Shown: positions 11,161-23,552 of the stretch, in pieces | Position numbering within the stretch: the first letter of the stretch is position 1 | How the letters are laid out: each line of letters opens with the position of its first letter | Assembly: GCA_003344405.1 (NCBI GenBank) | Contig: NOWV01000011.1 | Location: 961,725 to 1,025,724 of the forward strand | From: Trichoplax sp. H2 | Taxonomy: Eukaryota; Placozoa; Uniplacotomia; Trichoplacea | Reading direction: 5' to 3' | Length of the DNA stretch: 64,000 bases | The notes under the pieces: model-generated | What the model was told of the DNA's origin: nothing | The model's input: the letters and a program-made list of their open reading frames with translations, nothing else | Databases searched by the model: none | Program-made: the position numbers and the translations under genes

Positions 11161-14100
11161 TCAGATATTCTTGCCGGTAAGTGCAATTTTCACTAGTTTA
11201 GACAAAGGTTTATATTCGAGACCTCTTGTACAGAATAACCTATAGCCTCTTCTATAGTGTATCAGATTAGCTAATAGTATTTCAGATGTTTCTTTCTCGG
11301 TTGCTAGAGGAATTTTGAAGTATCTTAGTGTTAGAGTAGTACCAATGAATAGGATAGGTGTGTTAGCAGCAGCAGTAGTCAATGATGTGAAAGACCAGGA
11401 ATGAGAATGAAGCAATAGCGTTAAAAGAAATGTCAGAAATAATCCTGTAATAATCAGGAAGTTTACGACAACTGACCATAAGTTAAGGGACACTGTAGGA
11501 GCGTAATACCGTAAATAATGAAAAAGCTCTAACGGAATCCCAGAATAACGCGCACTATTGATCCTTGTAATGTCATAAAATGTTTTCACTAATCTTTCAC
11601 GATGGGTGTCGATAGAGGTATTTTGTAAGTGTGCACTAATCTCTGTCAATAAATTATCTTTACCTTCACTATTAGCACACAGAATAGGATAGTTCTCATT
11701 TTCAGGTAGTGTTACCTCAATAATTGTACTGCCATCTCTTCTATAATTTAGGACCATCTGGGACATTCCAACATTGATTTCAAATCTATGGTCTTCAACA
11801 AGACGTCGTATATAGTTTTGAATTGTAATTTCGATTACAGTTCCCTTTAACATTTCCGGTACATCAACTTCTATAGCATTATTACTACCAACTAAGAAAT
11901 CAATTATTAACTTTCCATTTTCTGCATTGAGTATCTTATCAACTTCCTGCTCCACGGCTGAGTCTAACTTCATAATAAGTAGTGGTAGTGAGTGTAATTT
12001 TTCTGTATAATCATCCAAGTAGGCAATTACGACGTACAAATACGGAATAATCACAACAATAGCGACACTAAAGTAGACGGAATAAGTTATAATAAATGTT
12101 GTTACAGTAATGATAATACGAAAGAAGGCTTGAAAAATAATCCAAAATTGGAATACTGTTATAACAGAATAGCAGAAAGCTATCAAAAATAAAACTGGTG
12201 CCAGAATGCAATTCAGTACTTTCAATTTGGAGTTGATAGGGAGAAGATGATATTTTAAGCGCAATGTCAATACCTCCGTTAAAAATATCACAATGGGGAT
12301 GACAGCGCTTGATTTAGTTAAAAAAAATGGTAGATAGACCAAAACTTGTATTAAATTATTGAAGAATACCACTATCTTCAATGATAATAAATTTTTCGTC
12401 AAATCCGTTATCATATTCTTAAATTGTAAATTTGTTCGCCCAGCGCTCATTGGCGCTAAATATCTATCTTGAGGTAAAAGTCTGCTTCTATCTTGCCTTT
12501 CAGGTTGATGAAGGCAAATTAATTGCTTTAGGTGTGTTATTATAATGATTATGGTAGCAAATAAATGTAATATACCAGCAGGCACGGTAGCAGCTGTTAT
12601 AGAAGGCGGTATAGCAACACCGTAAATTTCTGGAACAATCATAAACGCTGATGGATAGATTTGCATCACCAAGGCTGCATAACCGAATGCAGTTAGCGCG
12701 AGCCATAAGATTAAATAGAAGAAGCAGTAATAGGCATGTTTCCAACATGCTCTAGTTGAGCTACCTTGAACGTAGAAGTATTCGATAGTCTCTAGCCGTA
12801 AAGTGTTCAAAATATGGATATGAACAGAATCCATTTTAAAATTTCTAGGAAGGAATAGATCCAACCGAACATAAAATAGGAGATAAAAAGCGAATTAGCT
12901 GTTATGGTATGCGCCAAAAATACTCTAGAACATGATTGTGAAATAACTACAGCACATATCGAAAATTATTCATTCCTACTTTTGCACTTAAATATAAAGA
13001 TATGGCAGAATCAACAATTCTATATGATACTTGCTTAATTTGAGATGTTGTCATGATTTAAAATTCAAAACATTCAAATCTTTCCGTTGCTAAGTTAATA
13101 TTTAATAGCTGTGCAGTAAAGTGAAAAAGACAGTACGGCACTTTCCTGTCGCCTCAATATTAACAGAAAGTAATACTGGACTAGCTCAATTTCGCTCCTT
13201 TCTATATTGCTTGCTTAATCTATAACGACTACGTCATCATTTAATGATAAAAAAATAAATTTGAAATTGCTACTATTAAGAATTTTTATTCATTCCAATT
13301 AAAAGTATTTCTATTGGTAATTAAAATAGTATCGATAAGGTAATAAGACAGACTTTAATATTTATTAGAGCTGAGGCTATTAATTATCACGTTACTGTTA
13401 GAATCATTTTCCTTTCGTTTACCTCTCCAATGTACCCATGTACATATTGAAAATTTTAACTAACAGAGCGGCACCCATTGGGATGGTAAGAAAAATAATG
13501 AGGAATTTCAGGAATGGCGCATACCATTTCACTTCTTCAAGAAGTAGACATCGTTGAACATCTACAGGTAATCCTGGAAAATCTAAATCACAACATGAAT
13601 ATCGAACTTCTTCATGAGCAGTTCTTTCGGTAGCCATGAAACTTCTTCTGCATATATTACCGCAATACCTTCCGGTACAGTTGTTGGTTAATCGAGTAAA
13701 ATTAATTAATGTTTTGAATAAAATAATCGGTTTACTCGGTAGGACCGTCGCGTTTTTAAAGCATCCCTTAGTTGATTCTACCAGTTTAATTTTCATACTT
13801 GATGTAAAAACTGTGTAAATACTAAGGCCAGTGGTTATATAATAAGATGGCAAAGTAAAAATGGCCTCACCCTGATCTTGTTTTACCCACGCATAGAAAA
13901 CTCCATGCTCTATGAATTGAAGGTGTTGATCCCCAATGTAAATCTTGAAAAATAGGACCTGATTCCACGATAACCTCGTTGCTTTAACAAAGTTCGCATA
14001 GGCTATGGTCTCGTTAACAACGGTAAGTTGGCAACGAGACTCAGATCTTGCAGCAATGGGCTGCAAAAATAGTGCAAAGCAGATGAGAATAAGCATCTGC

Positions 14101-14192
14101 CTTACGGCTATCCATTGGATAGGCGATCGGTGATTGCTAGAGCACTCAAATACCATAGCTGATAGCAAAGATAACGAAAACGATTTAGGCAA
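11161..14192 (-). CDS. Unnamed two-exon polytopic membrane protein with Cys-rich ectodomain, copy A
   Basis: Exon 1 is 13423-14192 and exon 2 is 11161-12844, phase 2, about 817 aa. The longest frame starts at 14192, but an internal Met directly before LILICFALFLQPIAA would give a cleaner signal peptide. The ectodomain holds FYAWVKQDQGEAIFTLP, paired and single Cys including CGNICRRSF and SCC, and several sequons. A hydrophobic helix precedes the GTAAAC donor. Exon 2 begins after a CTTCCTAG acceptor with N-terminal residues aligning to those of copy B (NTLRLETIEYFY versus TSLRFHPIGYFY). It has multiple transmembrane segments, a soluble region with DVPEMLK, then LRYYAP, two hydrophobic segments and RRGYRLFCTRG. 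Divergence from copy B is high but the framework is kept, arguing for selection. Function unknown. Confidence 0.7.
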
Positions 14193-15469
14193 ATAATATA
14201 ATCAAGAAATTACACCAGCTTAAATACTTCCCATTCAAAAGCTTGAATACTATTTGTGCTGCCATTCATTCGTACAATCATATTTTCTATCGACTCTGAA
14301 CTTATCATTGATGCCTGAATGTGATTTGTTTGACATCCATCAGTACCATCGGTTTCTATTGAATCGTTATTTTGAATTCAAACATAGTATAACAAAGCTG
14401 AAATATAATATGATAGAATTATTCCTCATGAACTTATAAAGAATTTAATACAGTGATTTAAATTTAGAGATTAGAATGGGTGACATTAGGGAGCCAATCT
14501 TAAATTCAATATGCAGACAATTATGGTACATTGAATACGAATAAGCATTTGTTTAGTCTTGATTCCCTTTCCGTGCTATTCATCTCCCATTGCTATCAGT
14601 AAAGCAACTAATCAATCTATTACTCAATTGATAATATCTTGAATATTAAGTGTCGTACGGTAAATAAAATGAATGTTGTCAGATTGATAGTTATAGTCTA
14701 TCAAAAGATATTATGCGAGTATTATTTAAGTTAAGAGTCCTATTTTTTTATGTTCAACGAGAATTTGATTCATAAATTGTTTCCAACAGATTGTAAAACT
14801 TTTGTTTAACAATTCTATGGTACGGCTTTGGCCATAATAGTATAAGTTCGTATGAAATAAATGCTGTAATAGATGACTGCTGTTTTTTTGCCTTAAACTA
14901 TCAAACACTTGCTTACCTGAAATCTGAACTAATCTCTAGTTTAACCACTTCAATGAGTCCGTTAATTGCCCGAACTAATACATAAACATAAATTGACATT
15001 GTTTCAATCTTTCCTGAAATCATAATAGATAAAGTGGATATCCATAAATTTTAAAGTACCTTGTGAAACCATGTTACAGTTAATAAAGAAAAGTCATTTC
15101 TGAATATTATCACTACGTGGTATACTAATCGACCGCTAGGCATATCTTAGGTTAAATTATAAATTATCCAATGAATTACAAGCACGTTATGAATTAAAGA
15201 AAATTCTTAGCTAATAAGCACTAGAATACAACTCGATTACTTAACGGAAACAAATAAAGAGATATTGAATACAAATATATGAAATTATGATTGCAAATAC
15301 GACAATTACATTTCTATCTTTCTTAAAACTAAAAGATTGTGCTTCAGTGGTTGGTAGATTGTTATTATCATTAATGATAACGACAAGACATCGATTGATT
15401 ATTCATTAGGTTGTTCAGAATTTGCTCGCTGAGCCTTTTATTGTCTATAAACCTGTATAAGTTATATGC
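14193..15469. other. Intergenic, no recognisable gene
   Basis: Upstream of copy A. Short frames at 14254-14439 and 14726-14908 show nothing recognisable. Confidence 0.45.
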
Positions 15470-15900
15470 TGTCTGGGTTTGGGGTGAAATTTAAGCGGTT
15501 AAAATAAGCTGCTTGTGTCATTTGAGATACAGGTTTGAAGTTAATTCCGACAGTACAAAATAACCGATATCCTTGTGCTTATCGAATCAAGCTATTTAAT
15601 ATCACTTTCTTGGTAGTCTTATCGTCCACTTAGGTTATTTTTAAATATTTTAACGATAGCGAAGTGACAACGTAAAAGATCGGTGATAGCCGATAGTAGC
15701 TCTTAAAGATTCGATTGTCCAAGAATTAGAATGGAGTGCGATGGTAAGAACCACAATGATAAATAATTCGTTCGCAATAATAAGGTTAAACTTTATTTCC
15801 CAAAGATTGAGAAAAACCATGGAGCATAATATCTTACGTAAGAATATAACTCATTCCTTTGTCGAAAGTTAGATCATGAGCTTATTCGATAATAATTCAT
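15470..15900 (-). pseudogene. Decayed C-terminal relic of the unnamed membrane family (second relic)
   Basis: Read on the minus strand, 15770-15850 still gives SYVRYYAP followed by a broken hydrophobic stretch with an in-frame stop. About 240 bases further on, near 15540-15590, it gives GYRLFCTVGINFKP. Both match, in the right order and at about the right spacing, the end of the family's second exon (LRYYAP ... GYRLFCTRGLEYKP). Stops and frame changes interrupt the middle. I could not trace the rest of the exon or an ectodomain exon between here and 16.8 kb. Confidence 0.65.
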
Positions 15901-16827
15901 TTTATCGATACTCAGCTATCGTAGGAGTATAATTTTCATCTTTGACGATAGTATTGTATGTGTATTGCAGCGAAATAACGAATTTCAAACATAATGTCTC
16001 TTCGTCGTCAAAAAATTTTTCTCGATGTATTTCTTCAGCCTATGAACAAGACAGCTATTGCTCTTGATTTATTCTAGCTGCTCTGCTAATGTCAAGAGAC
16101 TAAACATGCATATTTTACTCAAATTTATAAACATCGCGGTAAATTCACGTTTGCCTTACGCCTAATGGCTTTATTTATATAACATATTATCCTTATAAGA
16201 ATTTCTTTCACGACAAGAAAATTCTTACAAGCATGAAAAGAATTATTATCCATAAGTACACAACCGGACAATTGGATCGCATTTTCAACAAATATATATA
16301 TAAAATGTAGCTCTTACCAACGTTTTACAGCTTGTTTGATAATTTAAAAGTATTTGGTCTGTAAAAATGTAGTAACCATTTTCATATCTTTGTCATATGA
16401 ATTTGTCACAACGAGATGTGTAGAACCGAAGTGATTTGTAAAGATTATACTTTATAATAATAATAGCTTGCATTTCTAAGTATAATACCTAATGCTGTTA
16501 AACATCACAAGATTATGCTTATTCGACAGAAAGTGCCTCTTAAAGCCATACATGCACGTAATGTATTTCGGTATTACATATAATGGTCACAACTGATGGT
16601 TTCTAGGACGGTGTTTTTGTTAAAATATTATCATTACATTGCATTCATCTCTTAAGTAGAGAGCTCTCATACACAAGTGTACTTAATTCAAAGCAAAAGA
16701 GTTCTTGTGATAACAACAGAAGCGAAAATCTTGATATCACTTAAATATTGCAAAATAAGGTAGTCGATTTTTGTAGAATGCAATAAGCCGTATAAGTTTT
16801 CTTCATTTCTCGGACTATTAACAAAAG
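15901..16827. other. Region downstream of the eIF4G-like frame; no further eIF4G exon found
   Basis: I looked here on the minus strand for the continuation of the eIF4G-like exon (eIF4E-binding motif, MIF4G repeats) and saw none. AT-rich, no repeats recognised. Confidence 0.4.
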
Positions 16828-17583
16828 CTAATTGTTACCGTCTGAGGAATACGAGCTCTGTAAGATCTCTTCTGTAACATCCTTATTGCCTTGTTTTGGA
16901 TCCGTAATTCTTATAATCTTCTTTTTACGTACTGGAGGATTTTTTTCCTTTACAATGTTGTTCATGATAGGGGCTGATTGTAAGCGCTGCTGTTGTTGTT
17001 GCTGTTGTGGTTGTGAGACCATGTTGGAAGGATTGATAGGATTGGAATTAGCTGCATAAGAAGGCCCAAGCCCATTCCTGATTGCTTCGGTGTACTGACC
17101 ATTAACCGGCATCATAGCAATGCGAGTGTTAGCGTTTATAACTGGTCGGTAGATCTGTGGTCTTGGAACCGTTGTCAAATAACCATAAGCTGAAGGAGAA
17201 GTTGCACCAGTTGCATGGTGCATTGGCTGATGAGCAACAGGAGTAGCTACTACTGGTGCACTACCGATAGTAGCTGGCATATAACGCGGGCGTATCATCA
17301 CACTAGTCGGAGGAAGAAGGCGATGAGCTTGTGATTTAGCATATACATTATTTCCGCTAGGGTTAGCATATGCTAAGAATCGATCTCCTTCGTTAACACG
17401 CAAGCCATGTTCACGTCGTTGTAGCACTGGAAGGATAACGGCATTATTCATTGGTGGAGGTAATGGTGGCGGCGGTGGACGTGATTGTGGCCTCATGATC
17501 GGCTGCCCAACAATTTGTACCGATTCTTGAGGTAGAGGCGACAACGCGTAACTATATGCGTAATGCGGCTTGCTAGTAGCCAT
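16828..17583 (-). CDS. eIF4G N-terminal-like protein or exon (251 aa)
   Basis: A Pro/Gln/Ser-rich frame with a proline run near residues 35-47 and a seven-Gln run. Near the C-terminus, KKKIIRITDPKQGNKDVTEEIL matches the short conserved block of animal eIF4G (IRIRDPNQGGKDITEEIM). That block follows the poly(A)-binding-protein region in the N-terminal part of eIF4G, the scaffold of cap-dependent translation initiation. The frame ends about ten residues later at TAG. Alternatively a GTAACA at the codon before last could be a splice donor leading to more exons. I see no eIF4E-binding motif, MIF4G or MA3 domain in the window. The ATG at 17583 has an in-frame TAG shortly upstream, though that TAG could also be a splice acceptor. 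This may be a stand-alone truncated paralogue or the first coding exon of a gene with a very long intron. Confidence 0.65.
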   Translation of the reverse strand: MATSKPHYAYSYALSPLPQESVQIVGQPIMRPQSRPPPPPLPPPMNNAVILPVLQRREHGLRVNEGDRFLAYANPSGNNVYAKSQAHRLLPPTSVMIRPRYMPATIGSAPVVATPVAHQPMHHATGATSPSAYGYLTTVPRPQIYRPVINANTRIAMMPVNGQYTEAIRNGLGPSYAANSNPINPSNMVSQPQQQQQQQRLQSAPIMNNIVKEKNPPVRKKKIIRITDPKQGNKDVTEEILQSSYSSDGNN

Positions 17584-17954
17584 ACTTGCTACCTAATGTC
17601 TTCATATGCTATAGAAAGTTAAACTTGATTGTCATAAAGTATTAAAGCGCTTCCGCTTCCAACTTTTACAGCAACTCCAGTAGCGGACTAACGCCAGCAC
17701 TATCTGAGATAGCTGCCTGCTAAGAAATTACATCAGGAAAACGGTAATGAATATAAAATTTCGAACTTTTATTAAAAGCCGTACATCATATAAGTATTAT
17801 TGGATATACCAATATATGCATAAAATTTGTTTTACGCGACATTATACGGTATAGTTATCCTATTGAATTATTTACCAACTAAAACAGAGGTTTACTGCAA
17901 GTCGTTCTATTTAATCATCGACACTTGAAGATTCATTTAGGATGTCAAAAAGAA

Positions 17955-18415
17955 TTGTTGCAAGTTTTCCTACTATGGAAGGGTAATTTGCAATGTAAGA
18001 TTTGCTATGAGTTTATCCTTCATAGACATTGAAGGGTAATTTACAATGGCAGAAAGATTTGCTACTAATCCTTTAACTATCGTCATTAAAAGGGGTAACT
18101 TACATTCTAATAGAACGTAAGAATGGCTTTGATGGTCTTTTCTATTATGGACATTGAAGGGAAGTTAGCATAGAAAAAGATTTGCTACTAGTCCTTCTAT
18201 TATCGATATTAAAGGGTGATTTAGAATGGTTAAAGGATTTGCTACTAGTCCTTTCATTATTGATATTGAAGAGTAATTTATAATGGAATGTAAGAAAGAC
18301 TGTGAAGATCTTTCTATTACCGACATTGGAAGGTAATTTAAATGTAATCTAAGAAAGATTTTGATGGTCTTTCCATTATCGACATTGAAGAATAATACAA
18401 TTAGAATGTAATAGT
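17955..18415. repeat. Diverged minisatellite, ~55-65 bp unit, about 8 copies
   Basis: Recurring words of the type GACATTGAAGGGTAATTTA plus AAGATTTGCTACTAGTCCTT appear at intervals of about 55-65 bases with many substitutions. The minus-strand frame at 18165-18452 is generated by this repeat and is not a gene. Confidence 0.75.
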
Positions 18416-19451
18416 ATTCTGGTATAGCATTATTCCGTTCCCAAATCCTCATTTAAAGATGAGCTTTATATTACATCGGTGTGGATAAGAAATTATAGTA
18501 TGAACAACAATGACCAGGATAAACTAATTATTTCAAGCAGGAAATATGACGAGATACTTAAACTACAATAGCGATTCGATAAAGTGTAATGCATCAAATG
18601 CGGCAATTAGCGACAACATGAAAAGATTTTGTATGTCAGCATACGTTGAATAACTACAAACTACTGTACTACATTTCAATATTGTAAACTATTTGATGGT
18701 CAAATAAACTGTCTAGAAAATTTGATCCATAATATTGATCAGACTATTCCTTAATCAAGACTATCAAACTGCTTCTTTCCTTATATATATATATGTGCTA
18801 TTTAAATAAGCTACAGCAAATTAGAGCGTGAATGATTCCCTATATAATAGTCGTTACTGCAATCTGAACAATCTTCGATAGAAATTGGAAACGATACTCA
18901 GAAAATCAATCTCTACCAGTTAAAGGTAAGTTGTAGTCATCATGGTTTTTTACCTTAAGGTTGGACTTTACACTGCTGTACAAGTACTCCCTACACTGTT
19001 AGATTGCACTATAAACTACCAGAAACTAATTATAGTGTAGAAACCAAGAAACTTATACTGACAGCTAAAAAGTGGTATACAGAGAAGTGAGACTTACAGA
19101 CTAAAAGTTAAATTAATGTCATAGTACTTGTTAGTCATTCCTACTGTGCTCTTTCTTGACTACAATCAGGGACTACTCGAAAGAAGAGAAAGGGAGACAG
19201 GACACGATCGTTGACGATATGGAGGCCGATTTTTTTGCTAGTTATTTCAACTATACTGACCATCGGTAATTATGGGCTATACTGTACACGACAGGCTGCA
19301 AATTAGCTGCCAAGTTGGTTTAAATGACAGCAAGCCGTTCCTGTTATAATGTGTGGAGACTATGACGATTAGTAACATACAATAATTAGCCACAGACGGC
19401 AATTATTTATTTTTACCGCAAAACCACGGTGTAGTTTGTCAAGGATAAAGA
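18416..19451. other. Intergenic, no recognisable gene
   Basis: No coding signal or tandem array seen. A short AT dinucleotide tract lies near 18785. Confidence 0.45.
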
Positions 19452-19900
19452 ATAAGAATATACTCGTATACTCCTAGCTTTAGCCGTGGACCAGTGCCGG
19501 TAGTTGAGCACAAGTCTTGCAATAGTACGGTATCCCACTAGCTTGTCATTTAGTTAGGCAGAAGGGTGATTAAATAAAACTTGAGTAGTGAAATAAAATA
19601 ATAAGAATATACTCGTATACTCCTAGCCTTTGCCGTAAACCAGTACCGGTAGTTGAGCACAGGTCTTGCAATAGTACGGTATCCCACTAGCTTGCCATTT
19701 AATTAGGCAGAAGGGTGATTAAATAAAACTTGAGTAGTGAAATAAAATAATAAAAATATACTCGTATACTCCTAGCCTTTGCCGTGGACCAGTGCCGGTA
19801 GTTGAGCACAAGTCTTGCAATAGTACGGCATCCACTACTAGCTTGTAATTTAATTAGAAATGCTAATGGTACAGTCCTATACTGCAAGTAATTTAGGCTA
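19452..19900. repeat. 149-bp minisatellite, 3 copies
   Basis: Units start near 19452, 19601 and 19750 with a constant 149-base period and high identity. Each includes ACTCGTATACTCCTAG and CCAGTGCCGGTAGTTGAGCA-type words. The third unit diverges toward its end. The open frame at 19699-19887 is produced by the repeat. Confidence 0.9.
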
Positions 19901-19944
19901 GGCAGGAGAGTGATTCAATTCGTAAAACTTTGAGTAGTGTCACA

Positions 19945-22900
19945 TGGTACGAGCTAGCTAATTTCAATATTGAATGATTTGAATCTAAAGTACGGAGAAT
20001 AGGCGTGAAATCATTGGAAAAATCAATGATAAATTTCCAATCTTTGCAAATGATCGCGATACGTTATCGTATCGATTTTTACTATAGATCGCTTCAGAAC
20101 TTGCCAATTTTCGATCCTATTATCAGTTCAATTCAATCATTTTGTCTATAAGATATTATCTAACGTAGTAAAATACTACAGCTGAGTCGGCAATCGCTAA
20201 TCATATATCCAAGTCATTGTAAAAGTTGCATAAATCGGCAAGATATCGACGATTTTAAAACGAAAAACGACCGAACGTATGAAAATGGATTATCGATCAT
20301 GCCTAATAATACTGGTATACTGTAGAAGCTTCAGAAAAAAAAAGCAGCAGCTTGCCTACTACAGTAGCATAGTAAGTTGTAGAGAACCGTAGTATCATCG
20401 GCCACAGATGGAGAAAAGATCCAATGTAGTTGAACGTTTTATATCCTATCTCGTAGTGCGCGTATTGATATCGAAATGGTCAATTCTACTTTCAAACTCT
20501 CCTTCTAAAATGACATGAACTCACGACACTATTCTATGGATGAGAAAGGAAGCGAGAATGAACCAATCCAAGTAATAGGACAATTTCATTAGCATACGTA
20601 TTTTAAAAATTAAAAAGAGATGTATAGTATTCACCTCCAAGACATGCTATCAAATTAAACCTGGAGCTATTTGAAAAGCCTAAAAGTTAGCGATGTTTTG
20701 GACAATGTTCGAAAAGTAAACTTTCGCGACGACAATTGAAATAATAATACGTAAGATCATCAACGTATTGTAAACTAATCATAATGCGGGTGTTAAAGGA
20801 AATAGTAGCATGGAAGAAAGAGAGGCTTTGATGTCTTTTGTAACTCTTTGGCTTTGAATAATCTGCTCTAATTTGGACACAATGCAAAACGTAATCGTTA
20901 ATTAGCCGTTTGCTTAATATATTAACCAAAAACAATGGCTAAAAAGCATCATTCCTGCGTGATTTAGAAAAGTGAAAAAAGCAAACAAACGCAATAGGTA
21001 CTGATACTTTCGCTCAACTATTCAAATAGTGTAAGCACCCAATATTAGCTATTTCAATGATGGACTGCAGTAGGAGAAAAGTCTATTCATTTTTATTTAA
21101 GAAGGATTATTCATCACCCATACAGTCTTTCATAACCTACAAACTACAGTATGTCTTCGTCTTATCCCAGCATTTAATAAACGTAGAAGACCACTATAAT
21201 TTTTCATGTATTTACGTTATGATCAAGCACTCCTTCACTTGATGTGTTCGCTGCATGGATGACATTATTACTATTAACTTGCAAAGCATTATTTTAACGT
21301 TTATCCCTAGTCAAGTGCATTGCTGTGAAAAACTTTTACTGAGACATTATTTCAATACGTATACATTATCATAAATTAACGTAACAGAGATGTATTTACG
21401 TACTATAGGAGTATCGATCATCAGCGATTTCTCGATGAAAATCAATTTTATAAAAAATGAGAAAAAGAGAAGGAACGGAAACGAACTTACAGTACTGTAC
21501 AAACAATGTAGAAGCTGATATTTTTTGACTGTATTATAAAATTGAATTTTTATCGAAAAATTCCTGATATTAACGTGATTTTAATACTATATTAATAAGA
21601 AAAAAAAGAAGCAAGACAACGTAGTGAGTGTTAACCAGCTTCTCAAGTCATGCTGGAATTTCTTATCGGTATAAACTTGGATAGTGTGCTAGTTGATCAT
21701 AAGCGCACATCGTCATCAACTAGCTAATACTGGAAAATGATTGTCAAAGTGATTCCGATATGATAATAACATGACAAGGCCAGAACATGATTCAAGGTGT
21801 AATAAAATACTTCTTGATGCATATCATAAACATACGACAAGAGATGAAAGAAATTGATATGTGTGCATTCTATCCTTTGCTATTTTTTTTTTACAGTCGA
21901 GTTATTCTATCTTTGTCAACTATAGGTGAAGAGAAAACTGTTACAGCATTGATCCTTGCTGTTTCATTTCTTACATTGCAAAAGCATAGTTGTGCGGATG
22001 AAAGTTTCAATGAATTGGATTTTAATTTCAAACGTTGTAATATCCCTTGTGCGTACAAGATTTCTCTACTCTGGACGACTAACTTGAATAAAATATCACC
22101 GTTCGAATTCAAATACTAGTTAAAGCATGGCATTGAAGTGATACAGCGAATTGCTTACTATTATTGTTGGTAACGGCAATTTAATCGGTAGTACACGAGT
22201 GTCGCCATCCTCCTTTTACAAGGTACATAAACAAGCTCCGGTGTCGTCATGTTGATGTGATGTATTTGGTTGCCCAAAAATAATATCGAACTATTGCATT
22301 CTCTCGACACCAGATTGGATTTCTATTCATTCTGCTCTAGCGTAGACAAGATTAATTAAGCAACAATGGCTGTAAGCCATACGTATCACTCTTACTCTTG
22401 TAGACATGGCATTCAAGTAGTTTGTCGATGACCGATCAAGAAAGTCAAAGCATGCTTTTAGCCAAATCATACGATACACCAGGGCAAAAGGAATATATCC
22501 AGAAAATAAACTAATACTGCACGCATCAATAGACACAAATGAATCCAATAAGAAATAAAATTAATGTGTTGCTAACTATTTCAAGATTGTCTTGTCTAGC
22601 ACTGGCAGCAATGATTGTGGTTCAAAACGCCATGGTTTTTTCTACCTTGATCTTCTTGGTACTTTTAGTGATCTCCATTTACAAAGACTAAGTAAAGTTC
22701 AATTGATAGTTTACACTCCAATTTCCATTAGTTTTCCATTTTGATCACATTGTAGGCATACCGAAGCTAAAATCGATTAACTACTGTAGACATGGTGATC
22801 GTACCGCTACCAAGGTAAATATTAGTAGCAATGAGTTCTAGTGAATTAGTCAATGTTTGAGGAATTTCTCAACATGATCCATGGTTTTGATCGTTGTAAT

Positions 22901-23015
22901 AGAAATATTAACATTTCTGTAAGAACGATAGCGATCAAAACCGTTGACAATACAGCAAATTTTTTCAACATCGTATCGGCACTTGTTAGTCCCTATCGCT
23001 CTCTTCAAACGATGG
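19945..23015. other. Intergenic, no recognisable gene
   Basis: Contains several short frames (20687-20935, 21057-21242, 21787-22119, 22327-22548) with no recognisable similarity. The one at 21787-22119 includes a T-tract followed by CAG resembling an acceptor, but I find no partner exons. Confidence 0.4.
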
Positions 23016-23552
23016 TCTAGCTAGGCCGTAGATAACAGTTAGAGTAGATTAATTTTAATTCAAATTGATTGTACCCATCTCTCCGTTTGCTTTCAAGGTT
23101 TCGATCCTATTGCCAGTAGCCCTGATTTAGCAGGCAACATGATATACCAGTATTGTAAAGTAGAAGGCAGGCTTTATTACTGAAGAAGAAGTCAATTTAA
23201 TCGATACTAGATTTAGGCGTATTCACTAAGATCGCTAGTCAAGATTGAACGGTTAGATAAAGGTCTCGCGTATCTCTATTTGGTCTAGCTAGGCTGTAGA
23301 TAACAGTTAGAATAGATTAATTTAATTCAAATTGATTGTACCCATCTCTCCCATTTGCTTTCAAAGTTTCCATCCAATTGCCAGTGCCCCTGATTTAGCA
23401 AACAACATGATATACCAGTATTGTAAAGTAGAAGGCAGGCATTATTACTGAAGAAGAAGTCAATCTGATCGATACTAGATTTAGGCGTATCCACTACGAT
23501 TGCTAGTCAAGATTGAACGGTTAGATGAAGGTCTCGCGTATCTCTATTTAGG
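23016..23552. repeat. 268-bp direct duplication (2 copies)
   Basis: Units begin at 23016 and 23284 with TCTAGCTAGGC and run for about 268 bases each with high identity. No coding frame spans the unit. Confidence 0.85.

Noticed and set aside
16832-17059. Plus-strand frame with a run of Cys residues
   Set aside because: Antisense of the poly-Gln codons in the eIF4G-like frame.
21787-22119. 110-codon plus-strand frame with a possible acceptor inside
   Set aside because: An overlapping antisense frame of similar quality exists, and there are no partner exons or motifs.
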